64,000 nucleotides of DNA, taken from Candidatus Heimdallarchaeota archaeon. Lineage in GTDB: Archaea > Asgardarchaeota > Heimdallarchaeia > Hodarchaeales > Hodarchaeaceae. How positions within the stretch are numbered: position 1 is the first letter of the stretch; the number at the start of each line of letters is the position of its first letter. Shown here one piece after another: positions 1 through 8,044 of the stretch. The DNA is taken from NCBI GenBank assembly GCA_020353515.1, contig CP070695.1, forward strand, positions 2,358,966 to 2,422,965, read 5' to 3'. A program made the position numbers and the translations under genes. The notes under the pieces are model-generated. The model saw nothing but the letters and a program-made list of their open reading frames with translations. It had not been told where the DNA came from and made no database searches.

Positions 1-47
1 CCCACGAGCTGGATAGATTATATTCTATCTCGAATTAAATGAAGTGA

Positions 48-512
48 ATGTTAATGCCCTTTGCTAAAAAATTTGCAAAACACATGAAAATTCCAAAGGA
101 AGGAGATAAATTAAAAGATTTTACAGTAGAATCAGTTAAAGTAGAACACACTCCGATAGGAAGCGGAAGATATGAATATCCAACTGAAATAATAGTGATA
201 GGGAAAGGAGGAAAAAAAGGTGTCAAGGATACTTTTAGACAATTTTTTGATCAACGAATCACGTTATTTTCTGGTTATGGAAACCCGTATCAGTGTCAGG
301 GTGGACAGATGAAGATAGAGAGCTTGGGAGCAAATAAATACAGAATTAATGCGATTGGAAGTTGTGTAAGGATTTTTTTAAAGAGAGAACTCAATGAATT
401 TTTAGAGTATTTACTGAAAAATGATCATTTATCGGATGAAATTGATACAGCGGAAAGAGAGGTATTAATAGAAGATTACATGAAGATTTACCTTAAAAAG
501 ACGAAAAAATAA
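48..512 (+). CDS. Hypothetical protein, 154 aa
   Basis: I do not recognise this protein. It is soluble, lysine-rich and basic, with no membrane segment or signal peptide. The first 60 residues read like a beta-rich domain (alternating short hydrophobic strands around EYPTEIIVIGKGG), and a helical, charged C-terminus ends in KKTKK. Two cysteines (near residues 83 and 106) do not form a recognisable metal motif. An ATG two codons further in (position 54) is an equally plausible start. It stands alone, facing the decayed chemoreceptor. The open frame has normal codon use, so I take it as a real gene of unknown role. Confidence 0.6.
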   Translation: MLMPFAKKFAKHMKIPKEGDKLKDFTVESVKVEHTPIGSGRYEYPTEIIVIGKGGKKGVKDTFRQFFDQRITLFSGYGNPYQCQGGQMKIESLGANKYRINAIGSCVRIFLKRELNEFLEYLLKNDHLSDEIDTAEREVLIEDYMKIYLKKTKK

Positions 513-561
513 TACATATTTTGTTATGATCAAGTTACCTTAATGATACTAGTATCCCCAA

Positions 562-903
562 TCAAGCAGGTAATTTGAATTGAGATATTAGCTCAGTTAA
601 TGCATCATCTAACGCACTTAAGGATTTGCGGAGGTAGCATATGTTGAGTTGCTGTAGTTTGTTCTTGTGTTGATGCAGCAACCTCCTGACTACTTACGGA
701 GAACTCCTCGGCTTGGGAAGCGAAAGTTTGAAAGTTTTCAGAAATTTCTATTACAGATGTTCTAATATTTACTAAAGAGGTTTTAATTAAAGTAGCAATC
801 TCAATCAAGTTATTTTTTGTTTCCTCTGCTAACCAGCGAACATTATCAGCTACTACTGCAAATCCACGGCCATATTCTCCCGCACGAGCAGCCTCATTAT
901 ACT
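562..903 (-). pseudogene. Methyl-accepting chemotaxis protein fragment, frameshifted
   Basis: Reading the minus strand from about 903 gives [20 protein letters not shown] followed by RWLAEE, the near-invariant hairpin tip of a methyl-accepting chemotaxis protein where CheA and CheW bind. It continues through the [19 protein letters not shown] helix. A TAG stop lies directly before the tip. Near 645 the frame breaks: the first frame runs to a stop at 605, while the shifted frame continues [17 protein letters not shown] and stops at 562, which is the usual end of a chemoreceptor signalling domain. The sensor, membrane and HAMP parts are missing. This is a remnant of a transducer. No che genes are visible in the window. 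Confidence 0.8.
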
Positions 904-937
904 ATCATGATTGTATTAATTAATTTCATTTAATCTT

Positions 938-1507
938 CTAGGTATTTAGTAAATTGGAAAACTCTTTTGCCCATTTACGGATCAATTCCCAATCTCTGAA
1001 ATCATTCATTTTATAATCATCTATAACTATCCCGCCTTCAACAGATTTAGCAAGTCGTTGGATAATCTTCTTTTCTAGAAATGAATAAGTAGAGTCAGAA
1101 GAGAAATCAAAAACCCCACCAAAAGCTTCTGTTATATCTGCTTTAACACCCGTCTTTCCCATCATCCTTTCAAGGTATTTCCTACGGGCTTCGGTATAAG
1201 TTTTAGGATTAGCTGCTTCTCCAGAGCTCACAAATAACCCTAAAACTTTACTATTAAGCTTATTCTGATTTTCTTTCAAAAATTTATATGATTCCTTCGT
1301 CCAACGGCCCATTTTAATACCAGAACCCACAATAATGCCATCAAAATCTTCTAGTGAGGGAGTTTTTACACCATCCCTTAGATTATGAACTTTAGTTAGG
1401 ATTTTGTGTCGCTCGAGTTCATCTGCGATCTCATGAGCAATTTCATCAGTACTTCCAAACCGACTTGCAAAAACGATTAACACTGATTTCAATTCTGTCA
1501 CCATCAT
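938..1507 (-). CDS. Flavodoxin-domain protein, HemG-like
   Basis: A flavodoxin-fold protein of about 190 residues. The N-terminus VLIVFASRFGSTDEIA is the FMN phosphate-binding loop, GIIVGSGIKMGRW is the second conserved segment, and the C-terminus carries NDFRDWELIRKWA, typical of the menaquinone-dependent protoporphyrinogen oxidase (HemG) group. The family uses FMN for electron transfer; a haem role is not shown here, as no other haem gene is nearby. The open frame extends 14 codons further upstream from a TTG, but the ATG at 1507 sits just before the first beta strand and is the better start. No membrane segments. It is monocistronic. Confidence 0.75.
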   Translation of the reverse strand: MMVTELKSVLIVFASRFGSTDEIAHEIADELERHKILTKVHNLRDGVKTPSLEDFDGIIVGSGIKMGRWTKESYKFLKENQNKLNSKVLGLFVSSGEAANPKTYTEARRKYLERMMGKTGVKADITEAFGGVFDFSSDSTYSFLEKKIIQRLAKSVEGGIVIDDYKMNDFRDWELIRKWAKEFSNLLNT

Positions 1508-1595
1508 CTTTGGAGAACCTTTTAGATGATAGTTTGGAATAGATATCAATGAATCTTGTTCTACGAATTTAGCACAAGCAAGTGAATCCGCTCAA

Positions 1596-2117
1596 TTAAA
1601 GTTCTTCATTGTTAAAATAGATACGACAGCCTTTTTCTTTCAATTTAATGATTTCATCGGGGATTGAATCAGTTTCTTTACTTGCTATTGATAGTTCCTT
1701 CAAATTAGTTAAATCTCCAATCTCTTTAGGAACATCAAGTAAATTATCTTCCAATAAATAGAAATAAATCAAATCCTTAAGGTTTTTGATTGATCTTGGA
1801 AGAAGCTTGATCTTATTTCCTCCAATATAAAGTACCCTTAAGGAGGACAAAGTCCCAATCTCTTCAGGTATTTCGATTAATCCATTATTAACCAAATTCA
1901 GGACTTCTAAATTTTTAAAATTCCAGAGCTCTTTTGGGATGTAATCCATATTTTGCGAATAAAAGCCTAATCCATGAATACAATTATTTTGAATAAAGAC
2001 CCCAAGATCATTCCACTTGATTTGCTTAGTAAACACTGGAAATTGAATGTTTAGAGCCCTCTCTATTGCTTCTAAACGTGCTACTTCGGAACCATCATCT
2101 TTTTTTTCCCAGTTCAT
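1596..2117 (-). CDS. Leucine-rich repeat protein
   Basis: A short leucine-rich repeat protein. After a roughly 55-residue N-terminal part, about five repeats of 23 residues follow the pattern LxxLxxLxLxxNxLxxIPxxIG, for example around LEVLNLVNNGLIEIPEEIG and the SLRVLYIGGNKIKLLP repeat. Repeats of this kind form a curved binding surface for other proteins. There is no signal peptide or membrane segment, so it should be cytosolic. It begins 9 bases after the methyltransferase gene on the same strand and is probably co-transcribed with it. Partner and role are unknown. Confidence 0.8.
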   Translation of the reverse strand: MNWEKKDDGSEVARLEAIERALNIQFPVFTKQIKWNDLGVFIQNNCIHGLGFYSQNMDYIPKELWNFKNLEVLNLVNNGLIEIPEEIGTLSSLRVLYIGGNKIKLLPRSIKNLKDLIYFYLLEDNLLDVPKEIGDLTNLKELSIASKETDSIPDEIIKLKEKGCRIYFNNEEL

Positions 2118-2126
2118 ATAATCACC

Positions 2127-3413
2127 CTATTTCTGATTTTTAAGCACAAGAATGCGATCAAATTTCTTTCTTTTAGATTGACTTACCACTTTATTTAAAG
2201 GAATTTCATCGTTAACTGTAATTAGTTCTTTGAAACCAAGCTCTTCTTGAAAGACGTTAGAAACTTCCTTGGCTGTGTTTATAGAATATTTAGCTCGATG
2301 AACATCACCAAGGACAAAGATAATCAATGATTCATCCTTTAAAACTCGCTTTAACTCCTTTCCAACCTTGACCATATCCTCCAAGTAGTTTTTACTATCT
2401 TGGATTAACTCTTGTCTAAGGTTATCTTGTTTTTCTTTGTTTAAGCCACAAAAATATAATCTCACCCTGTTTTGACCAACATAGTCAAGTGTATTATAAT
2501 AGGGGGGGCTGCAAATCACTACATCGATCGAATTGTCAGCTAACTCTAAATGACGGGCGTCTCCAAGCAAAACTTTAGCGTTTGTCTCTAATGGGAATCC
2601 TGTTGAATACATTCGCATGATTTTCGCAGCCATACGTGGAATAACAGCTCTATATTCTGGTTTATCTTTATCAGGACGATAATTAGGGTGTGTGGCTGAG
2701 CGTGGAGTCATGGGTATTATACAGCCTGTCCAGACGGAAAGGTAACCAGGACGATTCCCATGTAAGACCCCCATCAAACAACCAAGAAGAAACCATTCAT
2801 TTTCCTCAGAAAGCTTCCTATTTAGATATACAATCTCTTTAAGAGTTTCATGATGAAAATATGCTTGAATCCAAGTAGGAATGTCAGTAATATCTATCTT
2901 GGAGACATCAATATGCTCAATATTAGTAAGATAATTTAGGTAATAATCGCATGGCTTTCGTTCGAATTTACCTTTTGCTACCATATAACCGTAAATATTT
3001 AAATCAATGCCTACAGCTCTTCGCTGTAAAAAATCAGCTTCTAGTGAAACAGTTCCAACTCCCATAAACGGATCTAATACAAGATCTCCCTTTTTTGAAA
3101 ATATTTTGACTAGCCAATGTGCTAATGAAGGAGTCATTCTACCTTGGTAGGGTGACAAACTATGTAACCAGTTACCCCAGTGTTGTTTATCATAAGGTTC
3201 ATTACGCCAACCAACGGTTTTTAAGAGCTTAATTGTATTTCTTTCGATCCTAGGACAATTATCAGAGTAGAATTCATCAGTGTATTGTTTGGAATCAAAT
3301 TTCTTGTTAAATTCCAGTGTGAAAGACTTTTTTAACTTTCCTCTGAGAAGATCTGTCCAAATCCTTTGATACCGAGGATAGGGTTCTTTTTCAATAAAGG
3401 AATCTATTGCCAT
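2127..3413 (-). CDS. DNA (N4-cytosine/N6-adenine) methyltransferase
   Basis: An S-adenosylmethionine-dependent methyltransferase of the DNA-modifying kind. The cofactor loop LDPFMGVGT lies near residues 114-122 and the catalytic SPPY motif near 302-305 (CSPPYYNTLDY), with about 180 residues between. SPPY is most often seen in N4-cytosine enzymes, but N6-adenine or RNA targets cannot be excluded. The cofactor motif precedes the catalytic motif, as in the alpha order. The frame opens with a TTG, but the ATG at 3413 follows an AGGAGA ribosome site and is chosen. No restriction endonuclease is adjacent, so it may be an orphan methylase. It heads a pair with the leucine-rich repeat gene. Confidence 0.8.
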   Translation of the reverse strand: MAIDSFIEKEPYPRYQRIWTDLLRGKLKKSFTLEFNKKFDSKQYTDEFYSDNCPRIERNTIKLLKTVGWRNEPYDKQHWGNWLHSLSPYQGRMTPSLAHWLVKIFSKKGDLVLDPFMGVGTVSLEADFLQRRAVGIDLNIYGYMVAKGKFERKPCDYYLNYLTNIEHIDVSKIDITDIPTWIQAYFHHETLKEIVYLNRKLSEENEWFLLGCLMGVLHGNRPGYLSVWTGCIIPMTPRSATHPNYRPDKDKPEYRAVIPRMAAKIMRMYSTGFPLETNAKVLLGDARHLELADNSIDVVICSPPYYNTLDYVGQNRVRLYFCGLNKEKQDNLRQELIQDSKNYLEDMVKVGKELKRVLKDESLIIFVLGDVHRAKYSINTAKEVSNVFQEELGFKELITVNDEIPLNKVVSQSKRKKFDRILVLKNQK

Positions 3414-3475
3414 CAAGGTCTCCTGACTTTTTTCAATCTCTTACTTTTATTTAAAGGTAAGTAATCCCTCTATTC

Positions 3476-3985
3476 TTAAGCATGAAGTTGTTTAATGGGT
3501 TTGATAACGCGTTGGAATAATTGATCTAGCTCTTCTTCGTCTATTCCAGCAATTTTTGCCAAAGTGGAAGTGGAGGGAAGCGACCATTTACTTTCAGCCT
3601 CAGCGAGAACAACACCATCTTTAGATGTAATTCTAGAACGTACTATCGCATTTTTCTCGTCGGAACTGACAATTTCCCCTTCAACGTAAATAATTGTGTT
3701 TACTTGAACTGGATTCAGATATTTAGTAGTGATTTCACGGGTGATCCCAACACGGAAAAGATGGGACATGATAGACCAAGCTGCTACTTCATCCAGCATG
3801 CTAGCTATGATTCCCCCATGAACCCACTGATCAAATCCACAGAAATAACTAGATACGGTATATTCAGCATAACATCCTTTTTTAGAAAGATAAAAACGAA
3901 GTTGTAACCCGTGTTCATTCGTGGGGGAACATCCAAAGCAGTTGAATTCCCAAGAATTAGGGATCTCTTTTTTTTGTTCTTCCAT
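3476..3985 (-). CDS. PaaI-like hotdog thioesterase
   Basis: A 169-residue hotdog-fold protein resembling acyl-CoA thioesterases of the PaaI/4HBT group. The central segment WVHGGIIASMLDEVAAW has the usual HGG turn and the acidic residue on the long hotdog helix, and ITREITTKYLNPV is the typical following strand. An N-terminal CFGC near residues 17-20 is a feature shared by many members. Such enzymes hydrolyse acyl-CoA thioesters; the acyl group cannot be read from sequence. Given the acyl-CoA synthetase and dehydrogenase elsewhere in the window, a fatty-acid substrate is possible. It lies just downstream of the SDR gene (gap about 20 bases) on the same strand. Confidence 0.8.
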   Translation of the reverse strand: MEEQKKEIPNSWEFNCFGCSPTNEHGLQLRFYLSKKGCYAEYTVSSYFCGFDQWVHGGIIASMLDEVAAWSIMSHLFRVGITREITTKYLNPVQVNTIIYVEGEIVSSDEKNAIVRSRITSKDGVVLAEAESKWSLPSTSTLAKIAGIDEEELDQLFQRVIKPIKQLHA

Positions 3986-4004
3986 GTTAAAAACACATCG
4001 AATC

Positions 4005-4724
4005 TTAATTAACTCCAGGTAGAATTAATATGTGATCTATGTTGCTTGTTTCAGTTTGGTCAATAATTACCCTAGCTACTTTTGCTACATCTTCCGCAGT
4101 TAACATTTTAGCATGATCAACTTTCTTTCCATCAAACCATGGTGTTGAAACTGACCCTGGATTTATTGTTGCTGCTTTTACTAAAGTTCCCTTGAGCTCT
4201 TCCCGTAATGAGTTCACCATAGCTTGAACAGCATGTTTAGTGGCAGCATAGATGCTTGCTCGTCCAGCTGTATTCAGACCTAAATTTGAAGAAGTGACAA
4301 CGATTTGACCAGAATTCTGTTGTTTCATAATTGGCAAAACCTTTCTTAACCATAAAAATACGCCACGTACATTAGTTTTAAACTGTTCATCAAATTGAAG
4401 AACAGTCATTTCTTCCAGTAAGCCAAAATATCCGACTCCAGCATTCGCCACGAGAATATCTACTCCCTTCAATAGTTTAAATGCTTCACTAAACAATGTT
4501 TCGACCTCATCTACGTCACCCACATCACCAACACCAAAGAAGGCTTCTCCCCCCATATTATTAATAGTATCAGCTACAGATTGTAATTTTTCTTTATTAC
4601 GTCCAGTTAAGAAGAATGAATGTTTACTTCGAGCCATTTCTAAAGCGATAGCTCTTCCAATACCACTGGAACCACCAGTTATAATGAACCGTAAAGTTTT
4701 ATGTGAATTTTTGGTTTCAATCAT
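4005..4724 (-). CDS. Short-chain dehydrogenase/reductase
   Basis: A classical SDR of about 239 residues. The NAD(P)-binding TGGSSGIG loop is at the N-terminus, NAGVGYF is the conserved NAG segment, and the catalytic Ser plus YAATK (YxxxK) triad are present. The PGSVSTPW segment after the active site is also typical. The substrate cannot be assigned. ATG 4724 overlaps the end of the upstream membrane-hydrolase gene by 8 bases, indicating translational coupling. The hotdog thioesterase follows closely, so these three genes probably form one transcript. Confidence 0.88.
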   Translation of the reverse strand: MIETKNSHKTLRFIITGGSSGIGRAIALEMARSKHSFFLTGRNKEKLQSVADTINNMGGEAFFGVGDVGDVDEVETLFSEAFKLLKGVDILVANAGVGYFGLLEEMTVLQFDEQFKTNVRGVFLWLRKVLPIMKQQNSGQIVVTSSNLGLNTAGRASIYAATKHAVQAMVNSLREELKGTLVKAATINPGSVSTPWFDGKKVDHAKMLTAEDVAKVARVIIDQTETSNIDHILILPGVN

Positions 4725-5316
4725 TATCAAGACTCCGTAAGACTTTGTATGATTTTTGTAAACCTTTTACTACAAATGGTAGACCTATAAGAAAAGCGAG
4801 AAGGACATCAATGGTTGAAATAAGAGCACCTTCTTGGTCGTATGTTAAATCATAATCAAATTTTTCAATAAGAAACCCAAGTGAGAAATTAGAAATCTGA
4901 GGCGGTATTGACTGAACAATCACAATATCAAAATTCAATTGATAACCCCGAGTATCAAGAGGATAAAATAACGGTACTTGCCCTTCTAGATCCAATATTG
5001 GGTGAGTTAAAAAAGCAATGGATGCAAAAAGCAAGTAGCTAAGGATATTAGGGTATCTTGACTTAATATCTGGGTTTGAATTTATATAGTACCAAGCAAC
5101 GAGATTTAAGAATAATAAGAAAAGTCCAGATACCAGTAACGAATGGAATGGAAATCGTGTTCCTGTCAGCGCCTTATCAATGAGGTCGGGCAGAACTGCA
5201 GTGAGAGAAAGAAGTATAATATATTCCAATGGCAGTTTAAAATCCTGAAATCGATTTAGGACCAATAAAACCAAGGAAGCACCCATTACATGGAAAAAAA
5301 TGGTTGTCATTTTCAT
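4717..5316 (-). CDS. Membrane-bound metal-dependent hydrolase, YdjM-like
   Basis: An integral membrane protein of 199 residues with about four or five hydrophobic segments. LPDLIDK near residue 41, FPFHSLL near 55 and FLTHPILDLEGQVPLFYPL near 101-120 match the His/Asp pattern of the YdjM-like (LexA-binding, DUF457-type) family of putative membrane-bound metal-dependent hydrolases. Residues H58, H105 and D108 are the expected metal ligands. The family's biochemical activity is poorly defined. It overlaps the following SDR gene by 8 bases. Confidence 0.7.
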   Translation of the reverse strand: MKMTTIFFHVMGASLVLLVLNRFQDFKLPLEYIILLSLTAVLPDLIDKALTGTRFPFHSLLVSGLFLLFLNLVAWYYINSNPDIKSRYPNILSYLLFASIAFLTHPILDLEGQVPLFYPLDTRGYQLNFDIVIVQSIPPQISNFSLGFLIEKFDYDLTYDQEGALISTIDVLLAFLIGLPFVVKGLQKSYKVLRSLDND

Positions 5317-5346
5317 GTTATTTGCTAATTTCCTGGTTATAAAAAT

Positions 5347-5832
5347 CTAATCATGAACTAACCAAGCCAGCATTGCATTATTTCGTTTTTCTCGTTCCAC
5401 TTGAATTATATTACAATTAAGCTTCTCTAGTACATCAATAAGTCCTTCTATGGACTGAAAATATCGTTTAGACAGATTCATAAAGGATTCAGAATAATGA
5501 GTCAGATCTAAAGTTTTGACTTGTGCTTTTATCATTTTCTTCAAGAAGCTTATTCTTTCCATTTTTAAAGCCTCATCGTAATAGGGGATTTTATCTAGCG
5601 GATTTAGAAGACCAAATTTAGCTGACACAATTATTAAATCAATATGTTGGGGCCATAAGCTATTGGAAATGATTGATTTTAAGATAAGGAAAACTTCCCC
5701 AGAATAGCGAAGGATAGCTGGGATATCTTTAGCCTCGGGATCTTTTGTAGCAGAACAAGAAACAATTAGTAATTTGCGAGCTTTCCCCAATGAAGTAGTA
5801 CAAAGAAGAGCTTCAAGATGACTAGTTCTCAA
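5347..5832 (-). CDS. DUF6884-like protein, probably 3' part of a broken gene
   Basis: The segment LLIVSCSATKDPEAKDIPA followed by IDLIIVSAKFGLLNP and IPYYDEAL matches the pattern of the DUF6884/YaaA-like family (SCSxxK ... SAKxGLL ... YD). Function of the family is not firmly known; some relatives are linked to oxidative damage or to deazaguanine-transglycosylase genes. The only available start is a TTG, yet the same frame stays open and protein-like upstream to about 5909 (RPHFELLKQVGEQQNHIL then RTSHLEALL), so the annotated start is probably not the real one. It is best read with the fragment at 5895-6137 as one gene split by a frameshift near 5905. Confidence 0.6.
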   Translation of the reverse strand: MRTSHLEALLCTTSLGKARKLLIVSCSATKDPEAKDIPAILRYSGEVFLILKSIISNSLWPQHIDLIIVSAKFGLLNPLDKIPYYDEALKMERISFLKKMIKAQVKTLDLTHYSESFMNLSKRYFQSIEGLIDVLEKLNCNIIQVEREKRNNAMLAWLVHD

Positions 5833-5894
5833 AATATGGTTTTGCTGTTCCCCGACTTGTTTAAGTAGTTCAAAATGTGGTCTGATTGATGTCC

Positions 5895-6137
5895 CTACAG
5901 GTGATTATACTTTTTTCTATTGTCTTTGAGTTTAGTGAAATTCCCAGTTATAGAGTTTTCCCCTAAATACTCTAAAAAATAATTTAAGATCTTTGACGAA
6001 ATGTTGTCTAAACCTATTAGTACCTCTGCTTCTTTATTTTGACCGATGAAAAAATGTTCTACTCCATGGTAAAGTTGAGAAGGGAGCTTTATTCTATGGG
6101 AATTATTTTCTACGCCTATTATGACTCTGGATGGCAA
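5895..6137 (-). pseudogene. 5' part of the broken DUF6884-like gene
   Basis: An 80-residue open frame starting at a TTG. Its frame is protein-like further upstream (PGRIVKLDWDPKKKLPSRVI) until a TGA, and an ATG in another frame lies just above at 6192 (MKRK). One indel near 6179 would join MKRK to PGRIVKLDW, and one near 5905 would join the end of this frame to GTSIRPHFELL of the next. The rebuilt protein would be about 280 residues and end in the DUF6884-like domain. I do not recognise the N-terminal part (LPSRVIIGVENN). Either the gene is decaying or the assembly has two homopolymer errors. Confidence 0.45.
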
Positions 6138-6202
6138 CTTTTTCTTAGGATCCCAATCTAGTTTTACAATCCTTCCTGGGTTTCCTTTTCATATCCCTTT
6201 CC

Positions 6203-6671
6203 TTGAATTCAATTGATTTTTGAAACCAAAAGAACAATATGAGATCATTTTACGTAAAAAAAGTTAAAAGAAAAATATCAAAGATTTTCCTTGCAGGTTT
6301 TTGACTGTAAGAAAAGATACAGTGGTTGGTATGTTCTTGGACTGGCGGTAACGCAGAACGATGACATTTTTCTTCACTTGACGTTGATTCTGATCCAAGC
6401 TTTCGGTAAATATATCGCTTTTTTGATTATTTATAGCCAAGAACATCACTACATCAAAAACTTCTTTTTTAGTTGTTGTGCTGCAACATTCTTTCTTTCT
6501 TCTTTTTTTATTTCTTGGCGCTGGTGGCATTGTCTCTAAGGTTTCTTAACAAGAAATAATTGTGAATATTTCATTTGAGAATCCTATACAACTGTTAAAT
6601 GCCTCCTCACTCTCTCTTTTCTGATGTCATGACCTGTTGACGGAAAAAAATACACAAATGAGAGATAAATA
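6203..6671. other. Gene-poor AT-rich intergenic region
   Basis: About 470 bases between the broken DUF6884-like gene and trpB. Two short open frames overlap head to tail on opposite strands (6291-6539 plus, 6264-6530 minus). The minus one encodes 88 residues starting MPPAPRNKKRRKKE, lysine/arginine-rich, then low-similarity sequence ending in SLIFFF. Neither has a clear ribosome-binding site or a recognisable domain. The upstream region of trpB (about 6560-6671) shows no obvious attenuator or strong TATA box. I see no RNA gene here. Confidence 0.5.
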
Positions 6672-7973
6672 ATGCGAAAACGATTTGAATTAGACGAAAA
6701 TGAACTACCAAAAAAGTGGTGTAACATCCTCCCAGAATTACCTAAACCATTGCCACCGCCTCTTTCACCAGCTACAAATGAACCACTGAATCCCAAGGAT
6801 TTGGAAGCACTCTTTCCAAAGGAGCTAATCAATCAAGAAATTTCTAAAGAACCTGATATTGCCATTCCAAACGAAATCAGAGAAAAATTACAAAGAATAC
6901 GGCCTTCACCTTTGATCAGAGCTCAAAGCCTGGAAGAATTTCTCAAAACAAAAGTTCGAATATATTACAAATACGAAGGAGAAAGGTCTCCTACAGGGTC
7001 ACACAAAGTGAACACTGCTATCGCCCAAGCATTCTACAACACTAAGGAAGGAACTAGATCCCTAACCACTGAAACTGGAGCAGGCCAATGGGGAAGTGCA
7101 TTGGCTTATGCCTCCCACTTATTTGATCTTAACTGTAAGGTCATGATGGTCAAAGCGAGTTATGATCAAAAACCCCATCGAAGAACAATCATGGAATTAT
7201 ATGGAGCAGAAGTCCACCCATCCCCCTCATTGATAACAGATTTCGGTAAACAGTTGCTAAAATTAGATCCCCAACACCCTGGCAGTTTAGGAATTGCGAT
7301 CAGTGAAGCTATTTTATTAGCTCTCAAGGAAGAACAAACCAAGTACTCCTTGGGTTCTGTACTAAACCATGTATTACTCCACCAGACAATCATCGGTCTG
7401 GAGGCTATCAAACAATTTCAAATGGCCGAAAGCCAGAAATTTGGACCAGATTTTGTAGTAGGATGTGTTGGAGGCGGATCAAATTTTGCAGGTCTAGCTT
7501 ATCCATTTATCCGTGAAAAGATTCGAAATGGGTATGAAATGCAAGCTATCGCTGCTGAATCCACCGCTGCATCGAAAATGTCTGATGGAGATTATCGTTA
7601 TGACTTTGGTGATACCGCTAATATGACTCCATTGTTAAAAATGCACACTTTAGGGTCTGACTATATACCACCACCCATTCATGCAGGTGGATTAAGATAT
7701 CATGGTGTTGCCCCTAGTTTATCAGTTTTAATCGACACTGGTTTTGTAACCCCACTGAAATTCGAGCAACAAAAAGCATTTGAAGCAGCAGAAATCTTTG
7801 CAAAGAGTGAAGGAATCATCCCCGCTCCTGAATCTTCACATGCAATAGCGGCTGTGATAGATATTGCAAAAGAGTATAGGAATGATGAGCAAACAGTTCT
7901 CTTCAATCTTTCTGGTCATGGACTACTTGATCTACTAGGATACCAGAAATACATTGCAAGAGAATTAGAATAA
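6672..7973 (+). CDS. trpB: Tryptophan synthase beta chain, TrpB2 type
   Basis: A pyridoxal-phosphate enzyme that makes L-tryptophan from indole and serine. The PLP lysine is K112 in GSHKVNTAIAQA, TETGAGQWGSALA is the substrate-binding segment, and CVGGGSNFAG binds the PLP phosphate. The 433-residue length, the proline-rich N-terminus (LPKPLPPPLSP) and the extra N-terminal segment mark the TrpB2 branch, common in archaea and able to act without an alpha subunit. No trpA or other trp gene is adjacent, fitting a stand-alone salvage or serine-deaminase-like role. A T-run directly follows the stop. Confidence 0.93.
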   Translation: MRKRFELDENELPKKWCNILPELPKPLPPPLSPATNEPLNPKDLEALFPKELINQEISKEPDIAIPNEIREKLQRIRPSPLIRAQSLEEFLKTKVRIYYKYEGERSPTGSHKVNTAIAQAFYNTKEGTRSLTTETGAGQWGSALAYASHLFDLNCKVMMVKASYDQKPHRRTIMELYGAEVHPSPSLITDFGKQLLKLDPQHPGSLGIAISEAILLALKEEQTKYSLGSVLNHVLLHQTIIGLEAIKQFQMAESQKFGPDFVVGCVGGGSNFAGLAYPFIREKIRNGYEMQAIAAESTAASKMSDGDYRYDFGDTANMTPLLKMHTLGSDYIPPPIHAGGLRYHGVAPSLSVLIDTGFVTPLKFEQQKAFEAAEIFAKSEGIIPAPESSHAIAAVIDIAKEYRNDEQTVLFNLSGHGLLDLLGYQKYIARELE

Positions 7974-7984
7974 ATCCTCTCTTC

Positions 7985-7999
7985 TTTTTTTTTATTTTT
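7985..7999 (+). terminator. T-rich terminator after trpB
   Basis: A nine-base T run followed by TTTTT begins 12 bases after the trpB stop on the plus strand, typical of an archaeal oligo-T terminator. No strong stem precedes it. Confidence 0.5.
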
Positions 8000-8011
8000 A
8001 ACCTGTGTTTA

Positions 8012-8026
8012 GAAAAAAAAAGAGAA
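8012..8026 (-). terminator. T-rich terminator after SPFH gene
   Basis: On the minus strand a run of nine T residues lies about 20 bases past the stop of the SPFH gene. With the plus-strand T run next to it, this makes a convergent bidirectional termination zone. Confidence 0.45.
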
Positions 8027-8044
8027 GGAGTAGTTGATATATCC

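Noticed and set aside
6264..6539. Two overlapping opposite-strand open frames
   Set aside because: Neither has a ribosome site, domain or neighbour support; they are noted only as part of the non-coding region.
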